The notes: generated from the letters alone by a model not told the origin. A stretch of 64,000 nucleotides of DNA from Paenibacillus sp. PastM-3 (GCF_029893965.1 NZ_JARXXP010000003.1:372001-436000); one strand, 5' to 3'; numbered from the stretch's first letter, positions 34,592-43,077 are shown. Numbers and translations: made by a program.

Positions 34592-35683
34592 ATGATGAAT
34601 CTGGCGGATATGCTCACATACGCGGACATTGGCCAGCTTACCGCGATAGCGGGACGCTACCAGTGCGATTGCAAACGAAACTCGAAACATGATTTGATCC
34701 AGAGTCTTCTCATCCTGCTTGGAAGCCGGGATTTCATGGATTCTCATATCCGGAGCTGTAAACCGGAGGAATTGCGGTTTCTGAACACACTGCTTTTTGA
34801 TGAACGCAGCCACTTTAGTCTCGAGGATCTGCTGGCAGCAGCGAAACAGGCATCCTTTGATATTCCGGACGGCAAAGACGGCGGATATCGTGAAATGGTC
34901 AGCCGTTTCAAAAATGGAGGCTGGCTGTTCAGCGGTACCTCACAGCAGAGCAAGTATCTGTTTCAGGTTCCGGAGGATTTGAAGCGCCGTTTCATTGAAC
35001 AAATGGGCAGTTATATCAGGGGAAAAGTAGTGTACGCCAGTGAGCCTGGCGTGTACCGGTCCGAAGGGGATTTACTGGCTGGCGATCTGCTGCTGTTTAT
35101 GCGTTATGTGAAAGAGAATGAGCCTGAGCTGAACCAGGAGGGTGCACTCTATAAACGTTATCAGCAGGGGCTGATGAATGCGCTCCAGATACCCGAGCCG
35201 TTGCTTAGCAAAGGCGGATGGAGATTCGGTTACGGCAGAGCGTGCGAGCACTATCCGCCCAGAATGGCCCTTTTGTATGATTATGCCAGACACCGCCGTT
35301 ATATTTCCGAAGAGGGCTTCCGTTTGACGCTGGCTGCTGCCGGAGAGACACTGCTCGCCGAAGGAAAAACCGAAAGACTGATGCAGATATTCTTCTTTTG
35401 GTTAAAACTCTATAAAGGTGCTGTTCCCAATCTTCCATCAATCGTATACTGGATTAGTAAGAGCGCCGGAGAGTGGGTAAGCATCTCTTCCTTGACGGAA
35501 GGAATAGGCTGGCTGATCAAACCGTTCTACTATGACGATGCGGCCTCCATTCTGGAACAGCGTGTTCTAAGGATGATGCTTCATCTGGGGATGGTTCGGC
35601 TGGGGGAGACCCCTGACGGCCCGGTCATTATGATGACCCCATGGGGAATGGAAGCGGCCACTCCAAGGCGGCTGCCTAAGTAA
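34592..35683 (+). CDS. Unrecognised 363-residue cytoplasmic protein
   Basis: I do not recognise this protein with confidence. It has no signal peptide or membrane segment. It is made of helical modules: residues 1-50 look like a small helical domain, followed by PEELRFLNTLLFDERSHFSLEDLLAAA near 55-82, and a C-terminal repeat-like part with HLGMVRLGETPDGPVIMMTPWGMEA near 330-355. The pattern of a helical pair followed by a strand wing resembles winged-helix modules of helicase-associated (XPB-like) N-terminal regions, but that is only an impression. Start ATG 34592 (or 34595) follows GAGGCG. Next gene is 11 bases away. Confidence 0.65.
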   Translation: MMNLADMLTYADIGQLTAIAGRYQCDCKRNSKHDLIQSLLILLGSRDFMDSHIRSCKPEELRFLNTLLFDERSHFSLEDLLAAAKQASFDIPDGKDGGYREMVSRFKNGGWLFSGTSQQSKYLFQVPEDLKRRFIEQMGSYIRGKVVYASEPGVYRSEGDLLAGDLLLFMRYVKENEPELNQEGALYKRYQQGLMNALQIPEPLLSKGGWRFGYGRACEHYPPRMALLYDYARHRRYISEEGFRLTLAAAGETLLAEGKTERLMQIFFFWLKLYKGAVPNLPSIVYWISKSAGEWVSISSLTEGIGWLIKPFYYDDAASILEQRVLRMMLHLGMVRLGETPDGPVIMMTPWGMEAATPRRLPK

Positions 35684-35694
35684 GGGGGAGGAAT

Positions 35695-36201
35695 ATGCGG
35701 ATTGCTTACGGGAATTACATACCGCGGACTGACGAATCTGTATACGTGGCGGAAGGCGCCAAGCTGGTAGGCGATGTGACGGTAGGGCAGCAATCAAGCA
35801 TCTGGTTCAATGCAGTGCTCCGGGGAGATCTTGCTCCGGTAGTTATCGGGGAACGCTGTAATATTCAGGACGGGGCTGTAGGGCATGTCGGCAATGGCTT
35901 GCCGCTGATTCTCGAGGACGGGATATCGGTCGGACATTCCGCAATCATTCACGGCTGCAGGATAGGCAGGGGCACATTAATCGGAATGGGTGCAATTGTT
36001 TTGAACGGAGCAGAAATTGGTGAATATGCTTTAATAGGAGCCGGTTCAATTGTAACCGAAAACAAAAAAATCCCGCCGTATACATTGTGTTTAGGTTCTC
36101 CTGCAAAAGTCGTCCGCGAGCTTACGGAGCAGGATCTGCTCCGGATGAAGCAGACCAGTGAAAGTTATGTAATCAAAGCAAAAGAATATGGAATCTTCTA
36201 A
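35695..36201 (+). CDS. Gamma-class carbonic anhydrase family protein
   Basis: Left-handed beta-helix protein of 168 aa with hexapeptide repeats. The zinc-binding pattern is present: QDGAVGHVGNG near residues 61-71 and ISVGHSAIIHGC near 79-90 provide three histidines. The opening IPRTDESVYVAEGAKLVGDVTVGQQSSIWFNAVLRGD is typical of the YrdA/PaaY group, whose real activity is often unclear. GGGGGAGG lies upstream of the ATG. It probably forms an operon with the preceding and following genes. Confidence 0.88.
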   Translation: MRIAYGNYIPRTDESVYVAEGAKLVGDVTVGQQSSIWFNAVLRGDLAPVVIGERCNIQDGAVGHVGNGLPLILEDGISVGHSAIIHGCRIGRGTLIGMGAIVLNGAEIGEYALIGAGSIVTENKKIPPYTLCLGSPAKVVRELTEQDLLRMKQTSESYVIKAKEYGIF

Positions 36202-36219
36202 ACAGCGGAGGTGTATCGA

Positions 36220-36399
36220 ATGGACAAAATGAAGGCTACCTATGAAGTGATGCTAGGACTTGCGGCAGAAATGGTGTGGGATGAAGCGCTGCGAAAGCGT
36301 CGTACCGACATCTTGTACCGGGAGATCGACACGGCGCTGGCGGCCGGAGATAAAGCGGCATTCTGTTATCTGACTGAAGAACTGAAGAGTCTTGCATAA
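36220..36399 (+). CDS. IDEAL-domain protein (YpiB C-terminal type)
   Basis: Small protein of 59 aa, nearly all of it an IDEAL domain: RRTDILYREIDTALAAGDKAAFCYLTEELKSL near residues 26-58. In B. subtilis, YpiB at the same place before ypiF carries this domain at its C-terminus after a UPF0302 domain; here the N-terminal domain is missing, so this is a short form. ATG 36220 follows GCGGAGGTG; the GTG at 36211 lies within that site. Function unknown. Confidence 0.75.
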   Translation: MDKMKATYEVMLGLAAEMVWDEALRKRRTDILYREIDTALAAGDKAAFCYLTEELKSLA

Positions 36400-36428
36400 G
36401 AAATGCGCTTAGCGCATTTCTTTTTTTG
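36400..36428 (+). terminator. Terminator after the IDEAL gene
   Basis: GAAATGCGC-TTA-GCGCATTTC followed by seven T. Confidence 0.92.
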
Positions 36429-36480
36429 ACTTATCCGGCAAGTCCATATTAAATAGATTAAAAGGAATCCATGTGAAGGG

Positions 36481-36915
36481 ATGATCACGTTGAAATTCAG
36501 TGAATTTACAGAGGAAAGCTGGAAAGAACATGGAAAATACTTTGATACCTGCCTGCTGCCGTTCACCGGACTGTCGGGTGAGGAGAGCCCGCCTGAGGCA
36601 GCAGCCGTGCTGGAGAAGCTCCGTGATCTGCTGGATCTGATCGAGCAGCCGTTCCGGGGCCGCGTAGTTGTATATCCGGCTATACAGTATGCAGCAGGTC
36701 AAGATACAGACTATTTGAACGAAGTGTGCAGGAAAGTCAAATCCAGTCTCTTCCAGTATGTGGTTGTTGCTTCAGCCGTTCCCGGAATGTCGGCAGAAGA
36801 TATTTATGAAAGCGATTTAGTCTTTGCTGTGTCTGGATTCGGACCGGATTGTAAAGGCCCGGAAAAGTCCGAAATAAATGAAAAAATCCATACTTTATGG
36901 CAAAGTGCAACATGA
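36481..36915 (+). CDS. ypiF: YpiF family protein (DUF2487)
   Basis: Cytoplasmic protein of 144 aa that matches the YpiF family by gene position (directly before qcrABC) and by a pattern of LKFSEFTEESWKEHGKYFDTC at the start followed by LPFTGL and VVYPAIQY near residue 60. The family has no known role; its steady link to qcr genes suggests a part in assembly or regulation of the bc complex, which is inference. The start ATG 36481 has GAAGGG upstream. Confidence 0.75.
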   Translation: MITLKFSEFTEESWKEHGKYFDTCLLPFTGLSGEESPPEAAAVLEKLRDLLDLIEQPFRGRVVVYPAIQYAAGQDTDYLNEVCRKVKSSLFQYVVVASAVPGMSAEDIYESDLVFAVSGFGPDCKGPEKSEINEKIHTLWQSAT

Positions 36916-36987
36916 GTTAATTGTGACAAAAAATCAACAATTTAATAAAAGAGAGTGCAGATGCCTGTCACAAAATAGACAAAATTC

Positions 36988-37016
36988 TTGACGGGTATTG
37001 GGGCCTAAGCTATGAT
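36988..37016 (+). promoter_or_regulatory. Sigma-A promoter of qcrABC
   Basis: TTGACG (36988-36993), 17 bases, TATGAT (37011-37016). TTGTGACAAAA (36921-36931) and TGTCACAAAAT (36966-36976) upstream could be regulator half-sites. Confidence 0.8.
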
Positions 37017-37133
37017 AAGGGTGAATTGATATGACATGTGATTTATGTCATTGTAACCGGATTCTTTACATTAAATGACTATGCAAGACCTGCAGGTGCC
37101 TTCTCCATTTTTGAAAAGGGGGTTACACACCGT

Positions 37134-37688
37134 ATGAGCAGTTACATTGAAGAGCCTGAAGTTAATCCGCCCAAACCGCCCAGCCGCAAGGAGATGTCCC
37201 GCAGGCAGTTTCTGACCTACACCCTCGGCGGAGCCACCGCATTTATGGGAGCTGGAGTCCTTCTTCCCATGACGCGGTTTGCTGTAGACCCTATTTTACA
37301 TAAGCGGGGGGAAGGGGATTTCATCAAGGTTGCAGAAGTCTCGCAGATTACCGATGTTCCGCAGGAGTTTAACTTTGAGCTCAAGCAGCAGGACGGCTGG
37401 TATGCCAGTACAGCTACACTGACAGCGTGGATCCGGAAAGATGAGGGCGGAAATATTTATGCGCTTTCACCGATCTGCAAACATCTGGGCTGTACGGTAG
37501 GCTGGAACAATGATAAGGCTTTTCCCGACGAATACCATTGTCCCTGCCATGGCGCACGTTACACGAAGCTGGGCAAGCAGCTGGCGGTTGCAGCTAAGCC
37601 GCTCGACCAGTACAAGACCAAGATTGAAGGCGGATGGGTGTATCTGGGTGATATTGTACCTAATACCGAAGCCAATAAGGAGGCGTAG
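37134..37688 (+). CDS. qcrA: Menaquinol:cytochrome c reductase Rieske subunit
   Basis: Iron-sulfur subunit of the bc complex. Cluster ligands are in CKHLGC near residue 121 and CPCHG near 140. The N-terminus has a twin-arginine pattern (SRRQFLTYTLGG near residue 22) and a hydrophobic anchor, so it is probably exported folded by Tat and held in the membrane. I chose ATG 37134 (184 aa) after AAAAGGGGG; the frame is open back to 37038 but without a site and upstream of that the sequence is promoter. qcrB follows after five bases. Confidence 0.94.
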   Translation: MSSYIEEPEVNPPKPPSRKEMSRRQFLTYTLGGATAFMGAGVLLPMTRFAVDPILHKRGEGDFIKVAEVSQITDVPQEFNFELKQQDGWYASTATLTAWIRKDEGGNIYALSPICKHLGCTVGWNNDKAFPDEYHCPCHGARYTKLGKQLAVAAKPLDQYKTKIEGGWVYLGDIVPNTEANKEA

Positions 37689-37693
37689 CCCTG

Positions 37694-38365
37694 ATGTTTA
37701 AAAATATCTATAACTGGATTGATGAACGTCTGGATATTACGCCGATCTGGAGAGATGTTGCGGATCATGAGGTCCCCGAGCACGTCAACCCGGCCCATCA
37801 CTTCTCGGCATTCGTGTACTGCTTCGGCGGTCTTACCTTTTTTATCACCGTCATTCAGATTCTGTCAGGCATGTTTCTGACTATGTATTATGTACCGGAT
37901 ATTATTAATGCCTATGCCAGTGTGGAATATCTGCAAACCAAGGTTGCTTTCGGGCAAATCGTCCGCGGTATGCACCACTGGGGGGCAAGTCTGGTTATTG
38001 TTATGATGTTTTTGCATACGATGCGCGTTTTCTTTACCGGCTCGTACAAAGCGCCGCGGGAGATGAACTGGGTAGTGGGGATGCTGATCTTTTTTGTCAT
38101 GCTGGGCCTGGGTCTGACCGGTTATCTGCTGCCTTGGGACAACAAAGCTTATTTTGCTACCAAAGTAACGCTGGAAATCGCCAATTCCGTGCCGGTTATG
38201 GGTCCTGTGCTAAAAGAGCTGATGCAGGGCGGAACGATTGTCGGTGCAGAGACGTTGACCCGCTTTTTCGCTCTTCATGTATTCTTCCTCCCCGCAGTGC
38301 TGCTTATACTGCTCGTTGGACACTTTATTATGATCCGCAGACAGGGTATATCCGGACCGCTGTAA
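37694..38365 (+). CDS. qcrB: Menaquinol:cytochrome c reductase cytochrome b subunit
   Basis: Cytochrome b6-type subunit (223 aa) with four transmembrane helices. The two haem-ligand helices are visible: HHWGASLVIVMMFLHTMRVF near residues 95-114 and RFFALHVFFLPAVLLILLVGHF near 190-211. It corresponds to the N-terminal half of mitochondrial cytochrome b; the second half is in qcrC. Oxidises menaquinol in the membrane. Confidence 0.95.
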   Translation: MFKNIYNWIDERLDITPIWRDVADHEVPEHVNPAHHFSAFVYCFGGLTFFITVIQILSGMFLTMYYVPDIINAYASVEYLQTKVAFGQIVRGMHHWGASLVIVMMFLHTMRVFFTGSYKAPREMNWVVGMLIFFVMLGLGLTGYLLPWDNKAYFATKVTLEIANSVPVMGPVLKELMQGGTIVGAETLTRFFALHVFFLPAVLLILLVGHFIMIRRQGISGPL

Positions 38366-38393
38366 GCCAAACGACGAAAGGAGGGAGAACGGA

Positions 38394-39272
38394 ATGGTAC
38401 ATAAGGGCAAGGACGAATCCGGGGAAAAGGTAGTGTATGTCGGCGACTCCCGTGTAAGAAAGGGCAGCGGATTTATTACGCCGCCTGACTATACGGCTTA
38501 CCCGGGGAAATCGGAGGCGTTCATTCCGAACTTTCTGCTCAAGGAATGGATGGTCGGGGTAGTTGTGCTGGTAGGCATTCTTGTGCTCACGATTTCCGAG
38601 CCTGCGCCGCTGGGATTCCCGGCAGACGCCAGAGCTACCGTTATTCCGATTCCTGACTGGTATTTTCTGTTTCTCTATCAATATTTGAAGCTCCCTTATG
38701 CATCGGGTGATTATATCGTGCTGGGAACCCTGGGAGTCACGGGTGTGGCGTTCGGCGCTTTGCTGCTTGCCCCTTTTCTGGACACCGGCCGGGAGCGGCG
38801 CTTCTATAAGCGGCCGATTGCCTCTTCGCTGATGCTCCTGTCACTGGCGGCGATCGTCTATTTAACCAATACGGCCTGGACTGAATACAAGCATGAAATG
38901 GCCGAAACCGGCCAGATCCCGGAAGATGTGCAGCGTGAGGAGAAAGCAGCTGAGAACAGGGCCAAAGGCTTGCCCACCACCAGTGCGGTACAGACTGAGG
39001 ATATCGCAATCGTGGACAAGGATGATCCGGCAATGGCACTATTCAAGCAGGCGACCTGCGTTACCTGTCATGCTGTGGACCTGAAGGGCGGGGGCGGACC
39101 TTCGCTGCGCGGGGTAGGAGATACCCACGATCAGGCGGCTATTCTGGCCATTATCAAAGAGGGCCAGGGCCAGATGCCGCCGATGTATGAAACGGCGCTT
39201 GGTGCCGGGCTTACCGACCAGGATATCGACTCTCTGGCGGCGTGGCTTGCCAAACAAAAAAGCGAACAGTAA
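38394..39272 (+). CDS. qcrC: Menaquinol:cytochrome c reductase cytochrome b/c subunit
   Basis: Fusion of a subunit-IV-like membrane part (three hydrophobic segments, about residues 50-175) with a C-terminal cytochrome c domain. The haem-c motif CVTCH is near residue 222 and the distal methionine is probably in GQGQMPPMYE near 260. This fusion is typical of bacilli. The quinol-site PDWYFLF (here IPDWYFLFLYQY) is near residue 87. GGAGGGAG precedes the ATG. Terminator follows. Confidence 0.95.
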   Translation: MVHKGKDESGEKVVYVGDSRVRKGSGFITPPDYTAYPGKSEAFIPNFLLKEWMVGVVVLVGILVLTISEPAPLGFPADARATVIPIPDWYFLFLYQYLKLPYASGDYIVLGTLGVTGVAFGALLLAPFLDTGRERRFYKRPIASSLMLLSLAAIVYLTNTAWTEYKHEMAETGQIPEDVQREEKAAENRAKGLPTTSAVQTEDIAIVDKDDPAMALFKQATCVTCHAVDLKGGGGPSLRGVGDTHDQAAILAIIKEGQGQMPPMYETALGAGLTDQDIDSLAAWLAKQKSEQ

Positions 39273-39287
39273 AATAATGATAACGCG

Positions 39288-39318
39288 AACCTGATCGTAT
39301 TCTTGCGGTCAGGTTTTT
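39288..39318 (+). terminator. Terminator after qcrC
   Basis: AACCTGA...TCAGGTT with a 14-base loop and then TTT; moderately stable. Confidence 0.65.
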
Positions 39319-39368
39319 GTCTGTGTAGTGGAAGTGATATGTTCCTACTCGGGAGGGAGAAACTGTGT

Positions 39369-40016
39369 ATGCCGGTTAATATGTTAGACAAGCTGTTCAA
39401 GCACCGGGGAGTCATATGGCTGCTCTTTATCGTCAATGTCCTCGGAACGATTTACGGATACATATGGTATGGCAATCAACTGGAGTATACTGCGCAGAAC
39501 TATCCGGCTTGGCTGCTGCCGTTCGTGCCGGACAGCCCGACAGCCAGTCTGTTTTTTACAATTGCGCTGTTACTGCTGCTGTATCCCCCGAAAGGCTTGA
39601 AGGGAACGCTGGTGCGTGAGCTGATCGAAGCGCTGGCTGTAGTTACTTCTGTCAAGTACGGCATATGGGCGGTTGGCGTTATTTTTGCCGGTGGATATCA
39701 GGGAGATACAGTCAGCTGGAAGGATTGGATGCTGGTGGTGTCGCATACCGGAATGGCGGTAGAGGCCTTGATCTATGCCCGGTTCTTCTCGTTCCGGCGG
39801 ATGCTGCCGGTGGCTCTGCTCTGGACGCTGGCTAATGATATGGTTGATTACTCAGCAGGAGTCTATCCTTGGCTGCCGTCAGTATTGGAAGACGATGTTA
39901 CCCAGGTGCAGAATCTCACGATTCTCCTGACTCTGCTGAGCGCTGCGGCAGCCTGGGCAGTGGGTCCGAAAGCAAGGCGGCACGAGACCCTGCAGCGGAC
40001 CGGGATCCGGCGCTGA
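39369..40016 (+). CDS. ypjA: YpjA family membrane protein (DUF1405)
   Basis: Integral membrane protein of 215 aa with about six hydrophobic segments, beginning with a short cytoplasmic LFKHRGVIWLLFIVNVLGTIYGYIWYG. Position directly after qcrABC and before ypjB, as in B. subtilis, supports ypjA. I chose ATG 39369 because TCGGGAGGGAG at 39349-39359 lies just upstream; the frame opens further up in the terminator. Function unknown. Confidence 0.78.
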   Translation: MPVNMLDKLFKHRGVIWLLFIVNVLGTIYGYIWYGNQLEYTAQNYPAWLLPFVPDSPTASLFFTIALLLLLYPPKGLKGTLVRELIEALAVVTSVKYGIWAVGVIFAGGYQGDTVSWKDWMLVVSHTGMAVEALIYARFFSFRRMLPVALLWTLANDMVDYSAGVYPWLPSVLEDDVTQVQNLTILLTLLSAAAAWAVGPKARRHETLQRTGIRR

Positions 40017-40072
40017 CAGGCTGTTCTAACTCTTGTCCTTCTGCCATAGATTAAGGGTAGGAGGGATGTCTC

Positions 40073-40909
40073 ATGCCGCGCAAGTGTTATATGGTGCTGA
40101 GTGGATTCATATTGTGCTGGCTGCTTGCCGGTATGATCGGCGGGAGTGTATCTGCAGGGAGCGGAGCCCCGGCGCTGACCGGCAGGAACGGCGCAGAAAA
40201 GCTGGAACAGGCGGCGGAAGCGCTGTACAGCTATGTGCTGGAAGGTGATGTGGTTAAAGCAAGGCAGAAGAGCGCGGAGATCTCCGAGATCTTTGTGTCT
40301 TCCTCTTTTGAAGGGCTGACTTCGGTTGAAGGAGTCAATGCGCTGTCCGGGGTAATTATGGACCTCAAGGCGACCCTTGCGGCTGCCCAGATCGATCCCG
40401 GGAAGTGGGAAGCGGCTGCAGCCAGAATGAGGCTTGCCGCCAACAGTCTGAGCCATCCGCGTCAGCCGATGTGGCAACAGTATTATAAGCTGATCCGTGA
40501 GGATCTGAACGATATGGAGCAAAGCGCTGCGGCCGGCAACCCGGAAGGCTGGAAAGCTGCCGTCTCCCGGCTGCAGAGCAGATATGATACGATCCGACCG
40601 GCGGTCGTCATCTCAAGCCGGCCGGAAGCAGTCAGCGCCTTTGACTCCTGGCTGTCATATGCAGCCGGGGTTACGGATTCCTCTCAGCCTCCCGGACGTT
40701 CGCGGCTGCTGGAGATCGTCTCCTACGGCCAGGATGCGGTGAGAGTGTTATTCGGCAAGGAACGCGATGAACCGGCATTATCCCTTCCGCTTGCCCCTGC
40801 AGAATATGGAGCCTGGGGACTGCTGGCAGGTGTCTTCATCATCACAGCTCTGGCCTATGCCGCTTTCCGCAAATACCGGGGCGAGCGCGAGGATCTGAGG
40901 CCGGTATAG
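40073..40909 (+). CDS. ypjB: Sporulation protein YpjB
   Basis: Exported, membrane-anchored protein of 278 aa. It has an N-terminal signal (CYMVLSGFILCWLLAGMIGG), a long helical outer region rich in Ala (VNALSGVIMDLKATLAAAQID near residue 88), and a C-terminal anchor (AWGLLAGVFIITALAYAAF near 243) ending in a basic tail. The shape and the place after ypjA fit YpjB, reported as a sporulation protein in the B. subtilis qcr-ypj region. Start after GGTAGGAGGG. Confidence 0.8.
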   Translation: MPRKCYMVLSGFILCWLLAGMIGGSVSAGSGAPALTGRNGAEKLEQAAEALYSYVLEGDVVKARQKSAEISEIFVSSSFEGLTSVEGVNALSGVIMDLKATLAAAQIDPGKWEAAAARMRLAANSLSHPRQPMWQQYYKLIREDLNDMEQSAAAGNPEGWKAAVSRLQSRYDTIRPAVVISSRPEAVSAFDSWLSYAAGVTDSSQPPGRSRLLEIVSYGQDAVRVLFGKERDEPALSLPLAPAEYGAWGLLAGVFIITALAYAAFRKYRGEREDLRPV

Positions 40910-41033
40910 GCGCAGAGGAATACTGGAGGAAGTGGAACTGAAGTTAGTGAAGGCATAGACGTTAAGCTTTCATGCTGGCTTGCCTGCACAAGCTGGCAGG
41001 GGTGTTGCGGTTAATTGCCTGCTGATTCTAAAA

Positions 41034-41074
41034 AAAAGCTCTCCTTTCCATTAGACACGGGAAGGGGAGCTTTT
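41034..41074. terminator. Bidirectional terminator after ypjB
   Basis: AAAAGCTCTCCTTTCC pairs with GGGAAGGGGAGCTTTT; the A-run on one side and T-run on the other make it usable from both strands. Confidence 0.8.
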
Positions 41075-41203
41075 GCTCGTATTATCTTTATAATAATCTT
41101 GTGCGATGTATCGTAGAGTGAGGCTTATCGCAGGTATGGGTGAGCCAATGTGTGTGTTTGGCAGATTCTTTGAGGGTTAGCCAACTATGCGATTTTAAGG
41201 AAT

Positions 41204-41386
41204 AAGTGTATTTTATACAACTAAAAAGCACAAAAAGCCGCCCAATTTAGAAATAACTGTATTTCATGCAATTATAATCGGCCGAAAATGCTATTTTACC
41301 TAAAAAGACCGGATATAGTTGCACGGAATACACTTATAGTTACTGCAAGCCCATAATCGTGGAGTATAGTTGTACAAAATGCAGTT
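41204..41386. repeat. Four-part dyad repeat in a convergent gap
   Basis: Two copies of a 20-base unit on + (AAGTGTATTTTATACAACTA at 41204; AACTGTATTTCATGCAATTA at 41255) and two on - (AAGTGTATTCCGTGCAACTA, occupying 41316-41335; AACTGCATTTTGTACAACTA, occupying 41367-41386). Unit starts are 51 bases apart in each half, and the whole has exact two-fold symmetry about 41295. It lies in an 810-base gap (40910-41719) that contains no gene. Confidence 0.75.
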
Positions 41387-41478
41387 AATCGGTTGAGGTG
41401 CTGATTATGTAAAGGTAAAACAACTCATTCTAACTCGCTTAACGCACTCAGATAACATACAAAACTTACCAAACCCCT

Positions 41479-41586
41479 CAAACTCATCAAACTCATCAAA
41501 CTAGTCAAACTTAACTTACCAAACACACCAAATCCACCAAATCCGCCAAATCCACCAAATCCACCAAATCCACCAAATCACCAAAT
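41479..41586. repeat. Nine-base tandem repeats, G-poor on the + strand
   Basis: Four units of CAAACTCAT type (41479-41514) and five full units CCACCAAAT (one CCGCC) at 41534-41578, flanked by eight-base partial units (41526-41533, 41579-41586). The + strand from about 41450 to 41720 is nearly free of G. No gene is visible in it. Confidence 0.8.
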
Positions 41587-41719
41587 ACACTCTACTCAAT
41601 CTAACTCTAGACAACCAAATCTGCTCAATATGCTAATCATACTAAGTTTAAAAAAGCTTAAATCAGACAAAAATTCAAACTCAACGAACCAATATCAACC
41701 AACCCTCAACCTTCCGAAC

Positions 41720-42589
41720 TCAGGACTCCCGGAAGCCCTCGCCCATTACATCGTGTACATCGCTGATAATAACGAACGCTGCAGGATCGACGGATTTGAC
41801 CAGCTGGCTGAGCCGGCGGATCTCCTGGCGGGAGACGACGCAGTAAACCATGTGCTTTGCCTGTTTGGAATACGCGCCGATGGCCGGAATCAGTGTTACA
41901 CCGCGCTCCATCTCGGCAGTAATCAGGTCGGCAATCTGCGGCGCATCATCGCTGATTATAGTGAAGGCTTTGGCAGCGTATGCCCCCTCCTGGATAAAAT
42001 CAATGACCCGCGATGCGATAAAGACGGCCACCAGAGTGTATAAAATCTTTTCACGGGGTATGTAGAGCAGGGATGCGCCGATAATGATAACATCGACAAC
42101 GAGAATGATCTGGCCCATGCTCCAGCCAAATTTGCGTCCCAGGATGCGTGCCACGATATCAACCCCGCCGGTAGTCCCGCCGTAACGGAAAACAATGCCC
42201 AGGCCAAGGCCGAGCGTAACGCCTGCATATAATGAAGCAAGAATAAAATCATGCTCGGTAGTGAACGGGACGAGCCAGCCCTTGTCTATCGCCTGTTCGA
42301 ATACCCAGAGAAAAAAAGTCAGGGAGCCGATGCCTAGTCCGGTATAGACAATCTGATTGGAGCCGAGCACTTTCCAGCCCAGCAGGAACAGCGGAAGGTT
42401 CAGCAGCAGTGTCGTTAGGAAGATTGGGATGCTGAAGGCATAATTGAGCAGGATGGTGATCCCGGTTACGCCGCCCTCCATCAGCTGGTTGGGTACAATA
42501 AAGTACAAAAGCCCGAATGCATAGACCGCTGTTCCCAGCATAATGGGTGCTATGGTTTTACCAATATTCATGACCTTTAATGAGTTCAT
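41720..42589 (-). CDS. YitT/YpjC family membrane protein
   Basis: The only clear minus-strand gene. The 289-residue product has five or six hydrophobic segments in the first 200 residues (DUF161/YitT), with the conserved YRYGGTTGGVDIVARIL-like segment (here FRYGGTTGGVDIVARIL) near residue 143, and a C-terminal soluble DUF2179 domain from about 215 (ITAEMERGVTLIPAIGAYS). The minus-strand ribosome site GCGAGGG is directly upstream of the ATG. B. subtilis has a family member, ypjC, at this place. Function unknown; suggested to be a transporter. Confidence 0.85.
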   Translation of the reverse strand: MNSLKVMNIGKTIAPIMLGTAVYAFGLLYFIVPNQLMEGGVTGITILLNYAFSIPIFLTTLLLNLPLFLLGWKVLGSNQIVYTGLGIGSLTFFLWVFEQAIDKGWLVPFTTEHDFILASLYAGVTLGLGLGIVFRYGGTTGGVDIVARILGRKFGWSMGQIILVVDVIIIGASLLYIPREKILYTLVAVFIASRVIDFIQEGAYAAKAFTIISDDAPQIADLITAEMERGVTLIPAIGAYSKQAKHMVYCVVSRQEIRRLSQLVKSVDPAAFVIISDVHDVMGEGFRES

Positions 42590-42747
42590 TTAATCCCTCG
42601 CCTAAGCCCTTATACGGGCAGAATGTTCTAACCTGGCTTTCATGAGGTGAAGCTGTAAATATAAAAAAGATTTGTCTTCAAAACGTCTTTACGATAACAT
42701 AGGGGCAAACATAAGGCAAGATCATAGAGGGGGCGCAGCTGCAAATT

Positions 42748-43077
42748 ATGGAAAAAAGTCTAGCCGAGATTCAGCGTGAAGTTGACGCTTATATCTCACA
42801 GTTTAAGGAAGGTTACTTCAGTCCGCTGTCCATGCTGGCCCGGATGTCAGAGGAAGTCGGGGAGCTGGCGCGCGAAGTGAACCATCAGTTTGGTGAAAAG
42901 CCCAAAAAAGCCGATGAAGCAGACAACTCCATTGAACTGGAGCTGGGTGACATTCTGTTCATTACGGTTTGCTTTGCGAATTCACTGGGGATTGATCTGA
43001 CCGAGGCTCACAATAAAGTGATGCACAAGTTCAATACCCGTGACGCCGGCCGCTGGACCCTTAAAAACACCGATTAG
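42748..43077 (+). CDS. MazG-like nucleotide pyrophosphohydrolase (YpjD type)
   Basis: Small all-helical NTP pyrophosphatase (109 aa) that would clear non-standard nucleotides. The metal-binding pattern MSEEVGELAREVNH near residues 30-43 and ELELGDILFITVCFAN near 63-78 is the MazG/dUTPase-like EExxE...ExxD motif. It follows a divergent gap with a possible promoter (TTGTCT 42672, TAACAT 42695, spacing 17). Position equals B. subtilis ypjD, before dapB. Confidence 0.88.
   Translation: MEKSLAEIQREVDAYISQFKEGYFSPLSMLARMSEEVGELAREVNHQFGEKPKKADEADNSIELELGDILFITVCFANSLGIDLTEAHNKVMHKFNTRDAGRWTLKNTD

Noticed and set aside
36921..36940. Full Rex operator before qcrA
   Set aside because: Only the left half TTGTGA is exact; the right half is shifted by one base from the TTGTGAAN4TTCACAA consensus.
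41479..41586. CRISPR array
   Set aside because: The units are 9 bases in direct contact without spacers, and no cas gene is near.
41590..41720. Second TRAP site on the minus strand
   Set aside because: GAG and TAG triplets occur but not at a regular two- to three-base spacing.
41630..42043. 137-codon + strand open frame
   Set aside because: It is antisense to the YitT-family gene, which has a ribosome site and clear family motifs.
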